Shown: piece by piece, positions 21,283 to 32,955 of the stretch
Position numbering within the stretch: position 1 is the stretch's first letter
Layout of the letters: each line of letters starts with the position of its first letter
Assembly: GCF_004210375.1 (NCBI RefSeq)
Contig: NC_134834.1
Coordinates: 91,826,170 to 91,890,169 of the forward strand
Direction of reading: 5' to 3'
Source of the DNA: Tachypleus tridentatus
Taxonomy: Eukaryota > Arthropoda > Merostomata > Xiphosura > Limulidae
Length of the DNA stretch: 64,000 bases
Program-made: the position numbers and the translations under genes
Notes under the pieces: generated by a model
The model's input: only the letters and a program-made list of their open reading frames with translations
What the model was told of the DNA's origin: nothing
The model's database searches: none

Positions 21283-21930
21283 CTTTTTTCTTTATTAATC
21301 CACCCTCGTATAGGGTAGAGGCATAAATACATTATATTCTTCGAACAGAATATGATAATAACATTACACAACAATAAAATACACAACTAATTACAATATT
21401 CGTATTATAATACACTGCTCAGAAGGATACTGAAAGAAAGCAAAAAAAAACCTATGAAATTCAATAGTGAATCTCTCAACCCCTGGAATTGAGCTGTAGC
21501 TTGTGAAAAATATTCTAATTTTATGCTGTTTAGTTTCTATACAATGTTAAGAATAATAAAATAATTAGCAAGATAAAATACATCAAGGTGTTTGACAATG
21601 AAACATTTAGTCTGTAGACTATACAGCATAATGATTCTCTGAACCATCGACACATGCGTAGATTCATAGATTTATAGGTTCACAATGTATAACATACTCA
21701 ATCTCTGTATTTGTCTATACATGTGTTTCTGTCAAAACAGTTAGAAGCATAACTTTTCTTCAATATAAATCATGGTAGAAACACAGAATTCAGTTAATAT
21801 TAGATTATTTATTTATTACTGCAGATCGCTGTATTAAGGTTATCTTTTGTTAAGTTGTTCTACGTTCTTACTATGTTGGACACAAGGTATGTTCTAGCCA
21901 AAACACTAACATCTTGCTTCTTACATTTAG
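21283..21930. other. No gene seen
   Basis: AT-rich; no domain, array or SINE recognised. Confidence 0.5.
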
Positions 21931-22332
21931 AATTTGTCCGTCATGGCCACTTGGTTAAGGCACTCGACTCATAATATGAGGGTCGCGAAAAACTACACTG
22001 ATAAATAAATATAAACAAACGCAAAATCAACGAATCCCTACTTGTAGAGTAACTAAAACCAAAATTAAACCAATATAAAGGAACGCCTTTATACCTATAC
22101 TACTTAATAACCTGGCATCCAACTGCAGCGCCCCCTACAGTATCTTACCCGTTTGTACTCTCGTCGCTAAGACGTGTCCGGCAACGGTCAGTTGCAAATT
22201 CTCTTTGTTAACCTAAAGATGACCTTGGAAGGTCGAAACGTCATTTTCTGCTTATCAATAAAAGTGTTAAAACCAATACCAGCCATTTTCAGATACGTTT
22301 TTATTTCAAGTGGGTTTCACGTCATCAGGAAT
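21931..22332 (+). mobile_element. Chimera: SINE family A head joined to PLE 3' tail
   Basis: Bases ~21934-21987 are a family A tRNA-like head (CATGGCCACTTGGTTAAGGC through GAGGGTCGCG). At 21988 it passes directly into PLE sequence (AAAAACTACACTGA), then after an internal PLE deletion continues to the C-terminal codons (TATAAAGGAACGCC) and the tail with GACCTTGGAAGGTCGAAACG and CAAGTGGGTTTCACGTCATC. A template switch during reverse transcription or a deletion between neighbours would produce this. Confidence 0.75.
22205..22248 (+). ncRNA. Degenerate hammerhead-like motif in PLE tail
   Basis: CTAAAGA replaces CUGANGA (G5 lost); helix II GACC/GGTC and GAAACG are retained. Probably inactive. Confidence 0.3.
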
Positions 22333-22917
22333 CATAAATTTAATACATCTCTGTATTTAATTAACTTCCAAATTAAAATTAATTTCAGCAAGCTGTTTGA
22401 AATCGTTATACGTAACACAGGTGAATTGTGTGTTGCGTTTCTAAATGGTACGTATTTAGACGTTACCGTATAATTATTAAAACCTGTTCGATAAACATGC
22501 CAAAGAGAAAAAAAAAATACACACTTTCAACTACAATTGTATCACATCTATCTTAGTGTAATTAGACACCAAATAAAAATCTAACAGTCTCATGTCAATT
22601 TATTTAGCTCAAACAATGTCTCAAGCTTCCTTATAGAAAAACTAGTTAAATCGTATGTTTTCAATTTTTTATTTATCATTTTTATCTTTATATTTTCATT
22701 TATTAGTAGTTTTATAGCATGATGGGATACTTTTATTTACCTAAAATGATTCAAGTCGCAAAGTGTTTTCTGTTAAAAAGACTAACCTGATCAAATTGTA
22801 ATAAAATATAACGTACTTTATATAGTGTCATATTCAAATTATTCAGTATGAATTACAAGTCTTATTTGTACAATTAGAAACGAAGCTCTTCTGAATTTCT
22901 ATTTACCTTTCTACCTA
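22333..22917. other. No gene seen
   Basis: AT-rich spacer, no recognisable feature. Confidence 0.5.
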
Positions 22918-23187
22918 GGCCTGACATGGCCAGGTGGTTAAATCACTCGACTCATAATCTAAGAATTACAGGTTCGAATCCCGTCATATCAAACATGCTC
23001 GCCCTTTCAGCCATGGGGCGTTATAATATGTCGGCCAATTCCATTATTTGTTGGTAAAAGAGCAGCCCAAGAGTTGGCGATGGGTAATGATGACTAGCTG
23101 CCTTCCCTCTAGTCTTTCATTGCTAAATTAGGGACAGCTAGCGCAGATAGCCCTCGTGTAGCTTTGCGCGAAATTCCAAACAAACCA
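22918..23187 (+). mobile_element. SINE family A
   Basis: Head GGCCTGACATGGCCAGGTGG, box-B-like CAGGTTCGAATCCCG, tail GCGCGAAATTCCAAACAAAC. Near complete. Confidence 0.93.
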
Positions 23188-23624
23188 AATAATTCTATCT
23201 GCTTCTATGCTCAACGTTTTCTAAAGCAAATAAAACAACATTCGTTATTATGCATGGACATATAAGGCAGCACCTGCATGAGACAAAGTATTATAGTTGA
23301 AAATATTAAACAAAATGTACAAATGAAAGTCCCTGGATGCTTGTTAAGAAGATAGCGTGTGTATTATATTTTCATAATACGATAAAACCCAGTGAATAAT
23401 TTAAACTAATTCCGAAAAAAAAAACAACTATAAATGTGATAAAATGGTTCTTTTCAGGAGCTTGAAAAAGTGGTTATTGTATTGTCTGTTTACTAGATCT
23501 TACGTGATTTCATTACTTAAACAGTTTGTGGTTTGTAACAAAAAGAGAAAAGAATTTTAACTCAGTTTTCAGTTAAACATATTTTGTAATTCAATCATAA
23601 TCTCAAACAGTCTTTCATTTGAGG
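23188..23624. other. No gene seen
   Basis: AT-rich spacer. Confidence 0.5.
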
Positions 23625-23922
23625 ATGTAGAACCATTTGTTTGTTTGTTTGTTTGGAATTTCGCACAAAGCTACTCGAGGGCTATCTGCGCTAGCCGTCT
23701 CTAATTTAGCAGTGTAAGACTACAGGGAAGGCAGCTAGTCATCACCACCCACCGCCAAGTCTTGGGCTTTTACCAAAAATAGTGGGATTGACCGTCACAT
23801 TATAACGCTCCCACGGCTGAAAGGGCGAGCATGTTTGGTGCAACCGGGATTCGAACCCGCGACCCTCGGATTACGAGTCGAACGCCTTAACACGCTTGGC
23901 CATGCCGGGCCATGTAGAACCA
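23625..23922 (-). mobile_element. SINE family A with 11-bp TSD
   Basis: Body 23636-23911; TSD ATGTAGAACCA at 23625-23635 and 23912-23922. Near full length. Confidence 0.95.
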
Positions 23923-24348
23923 ACAACTGTACTTCAAACACTGCATGCATTACGAATAAATAATTTTATTTGTGTAGTAAAAATCACTTCAACACACTTC
24001 AAATTGTTTTAGCGTGATATTTACAAAATAATCGAGCGAAATGTGATCTTGCTACCGATAAACAATGCAGCAAAAGTATCTGTAATTTCATGGAAGACGT
24101 TAAAAGTGAATTGATATCGTTTTCTACACCTTCAAATAAACTTTAGTCATTAAATCGCACCCATCACGTCAAATTAAAAACTCTCTGACGCCTGAGAAAC
24201 AGAAATATAAACGTTTAAACAAAACAAAAAAGAGCAAAAAGTAGCCTGTAACAACATATAACAAACAGATATATCATACATCAAACACACATTTATATAT
24301 ATATAAGGTTAAAACGTTAGCAGTTAAAATGAGTTTTGAAAGTGAAGG
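23923..24348. other. No gene seen
   Basis: AT-rich spacer with a short TATATATATA tract at about 24295. Confidence 0.5.
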
Positions 24349-24614
24349 TTTATTTTGATTTTCACGCAAAGCTGCACACGAGTTATCTGCTAGCCGTTCC
24401 TAATTTAGCGGTGTAACACCAGAGGGAAGGCAACTAGTCATCACCACCCACCGCCAACTCTTGCTCTATTCTTTTACCAACAAACAGTAGGATTAACCGT
24501 TACATTATAATGTCCCCACGGCTGAAAGGGCAAGCATGTTTGACGTGACGGAGATTCGAACCCGCGACCCTCATATTTCGAATCGATCACCCTAACCACC
24601 TAGCCATGCTAGGC
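24349..24614 (-). mobile_element. SINE family A, diverged
   Basis: Minus orientation, from TTTTCACGCAAAGCTGCACA to TAGCCATGCTAGGC. Confidence 0.9.
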
Positions 24615-25582
24615 GAAACAGAATTGACACATTTACTTATATTGTGCACTTTCGATTGTGCTGAGTATACTACAGTGCGAAACTGGCTCGTTAAATCCAA
24701 GTTTCAACAATATTATAGTTTTTATAAGAAATGAGGAACAAAAATACCCAGTTTTTCTTTCAAAACGTTAATTATTGAACTTGTGAACATTCTATTTACT
24801 TACTTTAGTCACACCGAGATCATGTCATTACGAACTTTGTCAAATAGTTTATACAAAGTTAGATAAACGTTAAAACAAATTTCATTTCAGTCATTGTTTT
24901 AACTGATTGCGCAATAAGCAGGTTTCCTGTGACAGTTTTCCTAAAGACGTGAGAACTGAAACTAACTAGTGCAGATACGCTATAACTAGTTAAGCCACCA
25001 CATCTCAACTTCCGGAATTCTTAGTTTTCGTTACTGAGTTATTGTGTCTCTGATTAAAATTTTCAGTTTTGTTATTAATACTAAGTTACTGTGTTCGGAA
25101 CACCTCGATACTGTGTTCGGAACACCTCGATAAGTGGTGAGAGAGTTTGAGCAGTACACATAATCACCATTTTCAACTGCTCAGCAAAATTCTAACTTCG
25201 TTCCAGTGAGCACCACCCTTAAAACACAATAGATAGCATGTAGGAAAGGTAATCCGAAACTGGAAATAAACATCAATTAATTATGCCTGAATATAAAATA
25301 TGAGTAAAAATATCTCATATCTAAAATTCACCTGATGCAAGTGATTAGATTTAGAACACCGCGGTCAACGTTCTAGATTCCTCTAACAAAGCTGTCTAGT
25401 GACACCCAGAAAGACAGAGATAGAAAGATATTATTTTATACTAAAAATAGCGCATAATATAAAATAGGCCTTGAGCCTCTAGGGAAAAACAAAGAAAACA
25501 TTATAGCACTATTTATAGCCTCTCTTTCTGATTTGAAGTGACATTATTTAATATCATACATATTATAAGGTAAATGTTTTTT
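24615..25582. other. No gene seen; short direct repeat at about 25090-25130
   Basis: TACTGTGTTCGGAACACCTC is directly repeated twice near 25090-25130. Otherwise AT-rich without recognised features. Confidence 0.5.
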
Positions 25583-25885
25583 TTTATCATTTGTTTGTTT
25601 GTTTGTTTTGGAATTTCGCACAAAGCTACTCGAGGGCTATCTGTGCAAGCCATCCCTAATTTAACAGTGTAAGACTACAGGGAAGGCAACTAGTCATCAC
25701 CACCCACCGCCAACTCTTGGGTTACTCTTTTACCAACGAATAGTGGGATTGACCGTCACACTATAACGCCCCCACGGCTGAAAGGGCGAGCATGTTTGAT
25801 GCAACCGGGATTCGAACGCGCGACCCTCAGATTACCAGTCGAACGCCTTAACCCATCTGGCAATGCCTGGCGCATTTATCATTTG
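25583..25885 (-). mobile_element. SINE family A with 11-bp TSD
   Basis: Body 25594-25874; TSD TTTATCATTTG at 25583-25593 and 25875-25885. Confidence 0.94.
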
Positions 25886-26090
25886 AAAATATCTTTATTA
25901 GCGTGAAAAAAGTGTATAATTCGTTTTTATTATCAAATCTCCATTCTTTATTGTTCCCAAATGTTAAATCTTGCGCTTTTCTTATCATACTTTTCAGTCA
26001 TTACAGTAGATTACAGGTGGTCATAAGTAGTCTTTTTGTGACACGCGTGCTTTCAACGAATGTCCCAGTATTGAAATTGGTTTAGTGAGA

Positions 26091-26360
26091 GGCCCTGCAT
26101 GGCCAAATGGTTTGGGCGCTGTACTCATAATATGAGGGTCTCGAGTTCGAATCCCCCCCGCATTAAACATGCTTGCCTTTTCAGCCATGTGGACGTTATA
26201 TTGTGCAGTCAATTCCACTATTCGTTGGTAAAAAAGTAACCCAAGAGTTGGCGGTGGGTGGTGATGACTTGCTGTTTTCTCTATAGTCTTATACCACTGC
26301 TAAATTAGGAACGGCTAGCGCAGATAGCTCTTATATAGCTTTGCGCAAAATTCAAACAAA
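26091..26360 (+). mobile_element. SINE family A
   Basis: Head GGCCCTGCATGGCCAAATGG to tail TTTGCGCAAAATTCAAACAA, moderately diverged. Confidence 0.92.
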
Positions 26361-26384
26361 GCCTTGTGAGACTAATAGACTTAA

Positions 26385-26515
26385 AAATGAGCTTGTTTTT
26401 TGTTATGCCCAAAGCTACACAAAGAGCTACCTGTGTTCTGCCCACTATGGGATCGAAACCCTGTTCTTAGTAATATAAGTCCACAGACATACCACTGTGC
26501 CATTGTGGGGGGGGG
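26385..26515 (-). mobile_element. Short tRNA-like SINE
   Basis: CCAAAGCTACACAAAGAGCT, ACTATGGGATCGAAACCCTG, CCACAGACATACCACTGTGC, ending in a G run. Confidence 0.8.
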
Positions 26516-26714
26516 TGTAGACTCAAAGAATAAAAATCACAAAGTGAAGGAAAACGGCATTTGGTGATGAAAACCGTTTAGGGAAAAAAAATCAAAAGAT
26601 ACAGTTTTGTGTGTGTGAGTACTGTTCGCCAAGCTACTTGTTTGAGCTCCTTTGACTGGAAATGACATCAAGAACAATTTTTTAGACATGTGCCAGCACG
26701 ACATGTTACAAGGA

Positions 26715-26830
26715 CGGGTGTTTGTTTTTGAGCAAACTTACATTAAGCTGTCTACTGAGTCCACCGTGGGAAACCGAGCCTCAGATTTTAGAGTTATAAG
26801 TCTGTAAACCTGTCGCTGTCCCACGATAAT
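26715..26830 (-). mobile_element. Short tRNA-like SINE, diverged
   Basis: TACTGAGTCCACCGTGGGAA, CAGATTTTAGAGTTATAAGT, CTGTCGCTGTCCCACG: diverged blocks of the minus-strand family B order. Confidence 0.6.
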
Positions 26831-27345
26831 TTTCTTTTCTCAATGGGCATTCAGTCGTAAAAGAACAAATTATTTAATACCTTATGTTGACAAATTATTT
26901 TGATTTACGAAGTCAAAATATTATAAGTGCATTTGAGACTGTCTTTCAAAGCTACAACTGACTCTACGCATTCTTCTCCCAACTAAAAAAAAACACAAAA
27001 AAACTTTCGAATATTTAATTTTCCTTTTCATTCTTCTGAAGACGAATAGTTAACTATTCATAAACGTTTGAATTTTGGGTCATTTCTTGTTTCATTGCAT
27101 CTTTTGTATGTGGTCCCGTATGTTAACTCTTTTATCAGAACTGATTCTCTGTTTCATATTGTCAGTAGGCCTAAATGAGTGAATAAATATTATACAAAGC
27201 TTGTAGTCAAGCTGTAGTAATTTTCATGTTATGTATGACTACATTACAGCATATTTCACATTATTATTCATCATACCATTCCTATAGAGTGTATTTTGAA
27301 TGCATGTTAGTAGTAACGATTCCACTTCTACAAAGCCATACTATA
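26831..27345. other. No gene seen
   Basis: AT-rich spacer. Confidence 0.5.
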
Positions 27346-27670
27346 TATAATGGAACCTCCTTATGATGCAACATTTCGGGTCCACGAAGTGTGATCGCAT
27401 TAAATATGGTGTCGCGTTATTTCAGAGTACCCACAAGTTATTTTCCACATCCTTTGCATTGTTGTTTGTTACCTAAGATGTGTTTTAAATTTATTTTGAG
27501 ACTTCAAGTAACCAAATTATCTATCACTTTTATTCCACATGCTCTCTGCTATACCTTATTTATTTTATGTTATATCCAAGTCATGTCAAAATCATCACAT
27601 GATTATGTTTATTAATTACACTGGTTAAATGCGGTACAACATTTATTTTTTGCATTAACGAACAACTCTT
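27346..27670. mobile_element. Possible pogo/Tigger-like non-autonomous element
   Basis: The left end, GGAACCTCCTTATGATGCAA and then CGGGTCCACGAAGTGTGATC followed by GCATTAAAT, has the wording of pogo-like inverted ends. Near 27655 GCATTAACGAACAAC resembles a decayed right end. No transposase is visible. Confidence 0.3.
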
Positions 27671-28585
27671 GTGGTGTTTCTTATTACGTGGTCACATTGT
27701 GAGCATTCGGTTCTTCAGACATTCACTCATAGGTTGGGAAAATCGTCATCTGAGAAAAAAAACAAAACAGTCGATGATGTCACGTGTGACACGTGTGTAC
27801 TGGTCCAAATCTTTTTGGCCAGGCCTACGACCTCTTTTATGAAGCCTTCGAGAGTAAACTATCAGTTCTTATCCTCAGAAAGGTTAGCACGTGGAAATGT
27901 CGAACCTAAATCCTCACCCAACATTGTTCCAAGATGGCTGACTGCTTTAGTAGCCAATGAACACAAACACTTTTCGATGTGAAGAAAATCAGAAATCGTG
28001 TGCTTAATTATTTTGCGTCGACAGCTCTGCTTAAAGACGGTAATGAATCCTTTAGTCTAGAGGCTGAGTATTAGATGTCTTGTTCTTTAGGAGATACGAC
28101 AGTTTGATCTTGGCATCTTGTCTCACTATAGAAAATTGGGAGCAAAACGTTGACCGTGTTTATATCCGTATTCACGTTATATCTTTAAAGCTATTCAACT
28201 GTTTTAAAGCTGACTCAGCTTTGTTTCAACAAATCAAAGCTTAAATTCCTGATTAATAAACATCCATTTAGAAACAGAGGTAAATACTTCACGTCATCTC
28301 TGAAGAAACTAAATAAAATTTGTAAAACGTTCCTTCCAGTTAAATGTGATTACCATTGTAATGGAAATAATATATTATTGTTTTTAAGAAATATTATCGT
28401 CTTCCATGCAATATTATTATAATTTAAGTAATGTTATTGTTTTACTTTCACAAGAATAGAAAGAAAATACGAGCAACAAGTTGGTTAGTAATCACCATTA
28501 GATTCCATCAAGGAACATTGGGCCACAATCGCTTGCGGATTCTTCAACAGGGATTTAAGTGAGTAAATTGTTAGCCCACTGCACC
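27671..28585. other. No gene recognised
   Basis: Includes a 103-codon + frame (27671-27982) with no motif I recognise. A CAG followed by AAAGGTTAGC inside it is splice-like, but there is no supporting context. Confidence 0.4.
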
Positions 28586-28793
28586 GAGCCGTCCCTAATT
28601 TAGTAGTGTAAGACTAGAGGGAAGGCAGCTAGTCATCACCACCCACCGCCAACTCTTGGGCTACTCCTTTACCAACGAATAGTGGGATTGACCGTCACAT
28701 CATAACGCCCCCACGGTTGAGAGGACGAGCGTGTTTGGCGCGACGCCCTCGGATTACGAGTCGCACGCCCTACGCGCTTGGCCATGCCAGGCC
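28586..28793 (-). mobile_element. SINE family A lacking its 3' tail
   Basis: Starts at GAGCCGTCCCTAATTTAGTA and ends at GGCCATGCCAGGCC. It also lacks the box-B-like segment between GGCGCGACG and CCCTCGGATT. Confidence 0.88.
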
Positions 28794-29034
28794 CCCAATG
28801 CCCAGTTCAAACTCCTCATATTTAATGATGTCTTTTATAAAAGTCCTGAAAATACTGGAAAAGTTTCGTCCACATAACAACAGAAATGTTCAAGACATTT
28901 CAGAAAATTGAAACAGACAGACAACCGATATAAACATTTTTCATGCGATTCATAGAAAACATTCCTAATGTGTCATTCAAATTAATTTCGGGCGACTTTT
29001 TAACTATAAAAGACTGCCGAAGGGCTTAGAAGTT
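28794..29034. other. No gene seen
   Basis: Short spacer, AT-rich. Confidence 0.5.
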
Positions 29035-29243
29035 AGCGAGTTCAAGCGTGAATGTTATGTTCCATGATTCGTGTCTTGTCGCCGCAATAATGTGTTCGGT
29101 CCTTTGGGAGTATTGGTGCGTTATAAGAGTTACGATCAAATCCAACTTTTCAATTAGAGTTGTCCAAGAGTTGGCGATGGGTGCTGTTTATATCGTACTA
29201 TGAATTTACACTTACGAATGATTATCGCAGCTAGCTCTTGAAA
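29035..29243 (+). mobile_element. Heavily diverged SINE family A
   Basis: Recognisable only by order: GTTATAAGAGTTACGATCAA, AGAGTTGTCCAAGAGTTGGC, GATGGGTG, then a CAGCTAGCTCTTGAAAT remnant. Confidence 0.55.
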
Positions 29244-29885
29244 TAAATAAAAGAACAGTTAACTGTACAAAGAATAGGAAATTAAATTATTCTACTAGTA
29301 AAGACTGCAGAAAGCTAGCTTAAATAACCTTCAACCATGATTTAACTGTGAAACGTCGTCTGTAAAAGAATGCTATAAACAGATTTAATTAATGTCACAA
29401 AAGATTGAGTTACTGGTTAACCAGTTTTTCTGATGTTCAAATAAATAACTAGTAATGTGTTGTTAGTATTTTTCCTAACGAAAGTTACGCTTCAACAACT
29501 TATTTTATTTTATACCACAGCGGTAGTTGTTCATGTAGTTCAGTGATATAAATAACACCTTAACTACTTTTGTGTCTATCGTATCCAAGCCAGCCTGATG
29601 AGTTCTGGTATTAGAGAAAGGTTTCGGTGGCAATGAATCTGACAGACATACTGTGCACGGCAGTCCTTTGTGGTGAGTGACATGTGCTCTTACACATGGA
29701 GTTCACGCTAAGGGGCACCAAACTACACATTGCGATTAGCAGGTGTTTTTTTTTTCAGTTTTGCAGGAGTAAGGTTCGCTGATACAAAATTTTGGTTAAG
29801 GTTAGTTCTTATAGGGTATATGGCTGGCATAGCGCTATATGCTACTTTCTACTTTCAGTCTACTTTCAATCGAAAAGTTTCATGT
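29244..29885. other. No gene seen
   Basis: AT-rich spacer. CCTGATGAGTTCTGGTATTA near 29595 and CGTGATGAGTTCTGGGTTGA near 59033 resemble each other and may mark copies of a further repeat. Confidence 0.4.
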
Positions 29886-31661
29886 AATTAGGACATTCGA
29901 CTCGCCTCTTTAATCGTGGGCCGCTATTAAGTAACCGTTAAATCCACTTTGCATTGATAAACGAGTAGTCCAAAAGTTGGCCGCGGCTAGTGTTGACCAC
30001 CTGCAACCCCTCTAGTTCATCACTTCTAAATGAGGAACGGCTAGCGCAGGTAGCTGCAACCCCTCTAGTCCATCACTTTTAAGTGAAGAACGCGCAGGTA
30101 GCTGCAACCCCTCTTGTCCATCACTTTTAAGTGAAGGACGCGCAGGTAGCTGCAACCCCTCTAGTCCATCACTTCTAAATGAAGAACGCGCAGGTAGCTG
30201 CAACCCCACTAGTTTATCACTTCTAAGTGAAGAACGCGCAGGTAGCTGTAACCCCTGTAGTCCATCACTTTTAAGTAAAGAACGTGCAGGTAGCTGCAAC
30301 CCCTCTAGTCCATCACTTCTAAATGAAGAACGCGCAGGTAGCTGCAACCCCTCTAGGCCATCACTTCTAAATGAAGAACGCGCAGGTAGCTGCAACCCCT
30401 CTAGGCCATCACTTCTAAATGAAGAACGCGCAGGTAGCTGCAACCCCACTAGTCCATCACTTCTAAGTGAAGAACGTGCAGGTAGCTGCAACCCCTCTAG
30501 TCCATCACTTCTAAATGAAGAACGCGCAGGTAGCTGCAACCCCACTAGTTTATCACTTCTAAGTGAAGAACGCGCAGGTAGCTGTAACCCCTCTAGTCCA
30601 TCACTTTTAAGTGAAGAACGCGCAGGTAGCTGCAACCCCTCTAGTCCATCACTTTTAAGTGAAGAACGCGCAGGTAGCTGCAACCCCTCTAGTCCATCAC
30701 TTCTAAATGAAGAACGCGCAGGTAGCTGCAACCCCACTAGTTTATCACTTTTAAGTGAAGAACGCGCAGGTAGCTGTAACCCCTGTAGTCCATCACTTCT
30801 AAATGAAGAACGCGCAGGTAGCTGCAACCCCTCTAGGCCATCACTTCTAAATGAAGAACGCGCAGGTAGCTGCAACCCCTCTAGGCCATCACTTCTAAAT
30901 GAAGAACGCGCAGGTAGCTGCAACCCCTCTAGTCCATCACTTCTAAATGAAGAACGCGCAGGTAGCTGCAACCCCACTAGTCCATCACTTCTAAATGAAG
31001 AACGCGCAGGTAGCTGCAACCCCTCTAGTCCATCACTTCTAAATGAAGAATGCGCAGGTAGCTGCAACCCCACTAGTCCATCACTTCTAAGTGAAGAACG
31101 CGCAGGTAGCTGCAATCCCTCTAGTCCATCACTTCTAAATGAAGAACGCACAGGTAGCTGTAACCCCTGTAGTCCATCACTTTTAAGTAAAGAACGTGCA
31201 GGTAGCTGCAACCCCTCTAGTCCATCACTTCTAAATGAAGAACGCGCAGGTAGCTGCAACCCCACTAGTCCATCACTTTTAAGTGAAGAACGCGTAGGTA
31301 GCTGCAACCCCACTAGTCCATCACTTCTAAATGAAGAATGCGCAGGTAGCTGCAACCCCTCTAGTCCATCACTTCTAAATGAAGAATGCGCAGGTAGCTG
31401 CAACCCCTCTAGTCCATCACTTCTAAATGAAGAACGCGCAGGTAGCTGCAACCCCTCTAGTCCATCACTTCTAAATGAAGAACGCGCAGGTAGCTGCAAC
31501 CCCTCTAGTCCATCACTTCTAAGTGAAAAACGCACAGGTAGCTGCAACCCCTCTAGTCCATCACTTCTAAGTGAAAAACGCACAGGTAGTTGCAACCCCA
31601 CTAGTCCATCACTTTTAAGTGAAGAATGAGCAGGTAGCCCTTGAGTAGCTGAGCGCGAAAT
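29886..31661 (+). mobile_element. SINE family A expanded from within by a 48-bp array
   Basis: The 5' part (CATTCGACTCG, AACGAGTAGTCCAAAAGTTG, GCCGCGGCTAG) and the 3' end (CAGGTAGCCCTTGAGTAGCT, GAGCGCGAAATTAATT) belong to one family A element with a deleted T-arm region. The array at 30001-31630 sits between them at the correct internal place. Confidence 0.85.
30001..31630. repeat. 48-bp minisatellite, about 33 units, SINE-derived
   Basis: The first unit (30001-30053) is 53 bp and aligns base for base in length with the SINE segment from CTGCCTTCCCTCTAG to GCGCAGATAG. All later units lack five bases (GGCTAGCGCAG became CGCAG) and are 48 bp. Common unit: CTGCAACCCCTCTAGTCCAT plus CACTTCTAAATGAAGAACGC and GCAGGTAG. 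The 529-codon minus frame is a by-product of the 16-codon period. Confidence 0.97.
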
Positions 31662-32283
31662 TAATTAAAAATTAACATAAATTAACACTACCTATTGCTA
31701 TACAGTAACCCTGTCGTTAGTTTTTAAGAACTGAGACAGCACTGAAAGGTCATTTCAGTACAACACTTTCAGATTAATTTAAAATTGAAGAAAATATGTG
31801 TGTGAATGTAGCCGGAACTATTCGCAACGTGCAGAAACTTCACACAAACCGAACGAACAGAAAATATATTCATCATATTAAATACTACCATAATTACATG
31901 CAGGGACAGACATGGCCGTGATAGCGGTTAAGAAAGCCTTACACAAACACTGATCCTCATAGAGTGATTCTATTAGTATTTTCCCACTAAAAAAGACTTA
32001 AAATCCGTCAGGAAGAAGTTAAGTTCAGCAAGTAAATCCGGGCCACTATAACATCTCCAGCCAGGGGACGTCACAAACTACCCAAAAAAGATTCGGGACT
32101 TGGACCCTAAGAAATTAGCTGCTATTCTGAAAAATCAAAATGTAATTGCAATTTACCTAAAAAAATTCTCCCTAGTTGCACGTCAAATACATGCACGTGC
32201 TTTCTTTAAGGATTAGAAAAAAAGTAAGTGGTGTATATTTCTATGTATATATATACTCAATAAACTGCTTACTTACTTACCAG
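31662..32283. other. No gene seen before the candidate exon
   Basis: Contains a weak tRNA-like start near 31905 (GACAGACATGGCCGTGATAG) that does not continue into a SINE body. The rest is featureless. Confidence 0.4.
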
Positions 32284-32364
32284 TGAACTACTACTCTTTT
32301 GGACAACACAAACCAGCTTCAGGAAATGCAGAGACTTGCCAATTTGTTGACGGAATTGTAGTAG
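32284..32364 (+). CDS. Candidate isolated internal exon (phase 1-1, 81 nt)
   Basis: A TTACTTACTTACCAG acceptor is followed by an open 81-nt stretch and a GTAAAA donor. With one base from an upstream exon it reads xNYYSFGQHKPASGNAETCQ followed by FVDGIVVG. Phase 1 on both sides is common for exons of secreted proteins. I recognise no family, and no partner exons were found on this strand nearby. It could be a chance open segment. Confidence 0.3.
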
Positions 32365-32764
32365 GTAAAACTTTGCTAAAATACACATAAGTTTATATGT
32401 TATGATCGCGATTACAAGTATGATTACACAAGTATCAACACGTTCATAAGGCGAAGAAGTTTGACTAGGCGATCTTCTATTAATGACTTCTTACCCTCCA
32501 TTCAAATGCCTAAATATGTAATGTACCAACAGACTGAAACTTTAGGGGAAATAATTATTCTTAATTTATTTATTATGCATGCCATAAACAGCTATATACG
32601 TTAATTCTTTGTATACTGCGCCCATTGTTATCTTCTGAAAACACGCTTGTTTAAATGTATATTTAAATTAAATGTATATTGTATAAATGTATATTTTCTA
32701 CATGAGTCCAGACTTCTATGACACCCTGTATATTATATTTTTTAGATGTATCTACTTTTTAAAG

Positions 32765-32955
32765 AATGCACAGTAACGTAATCAGTCCTGTTTTAAGATA
32801 TTAAGAGTAACCTTATCAGTCCTGTTCTAAGAAATGTACAGTAACGTAATCAGTCCTGTTTAAAGATATGAAGAGTAACTTTATCAGTCTTGTTTTAAAA
32901 TATGTTTTAAGATATAAGGAATGTAGAGTAATGTTATCGGTTCTCTTCTGAATTA
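32765..32955. repeat. Diverged ~33-bp tandem repeat, 5-6 units
   Basis: Units contain AGTAACGTAATCAGTCCTGT followed by TTTAAGATAT. Accounts for the minus frame at 32816-32998. Confidence 0.8.

Noticed and set aside
30012-31601. 529-codon minus-strand ORF (repeating GLQLPARSSFRSDGLE)
   Set aside because: It lies entirely in the 48-bp SINE-derived array; the 16-codon period keeps any stop-free frame open. No start context, domain or non-repeat sequence.
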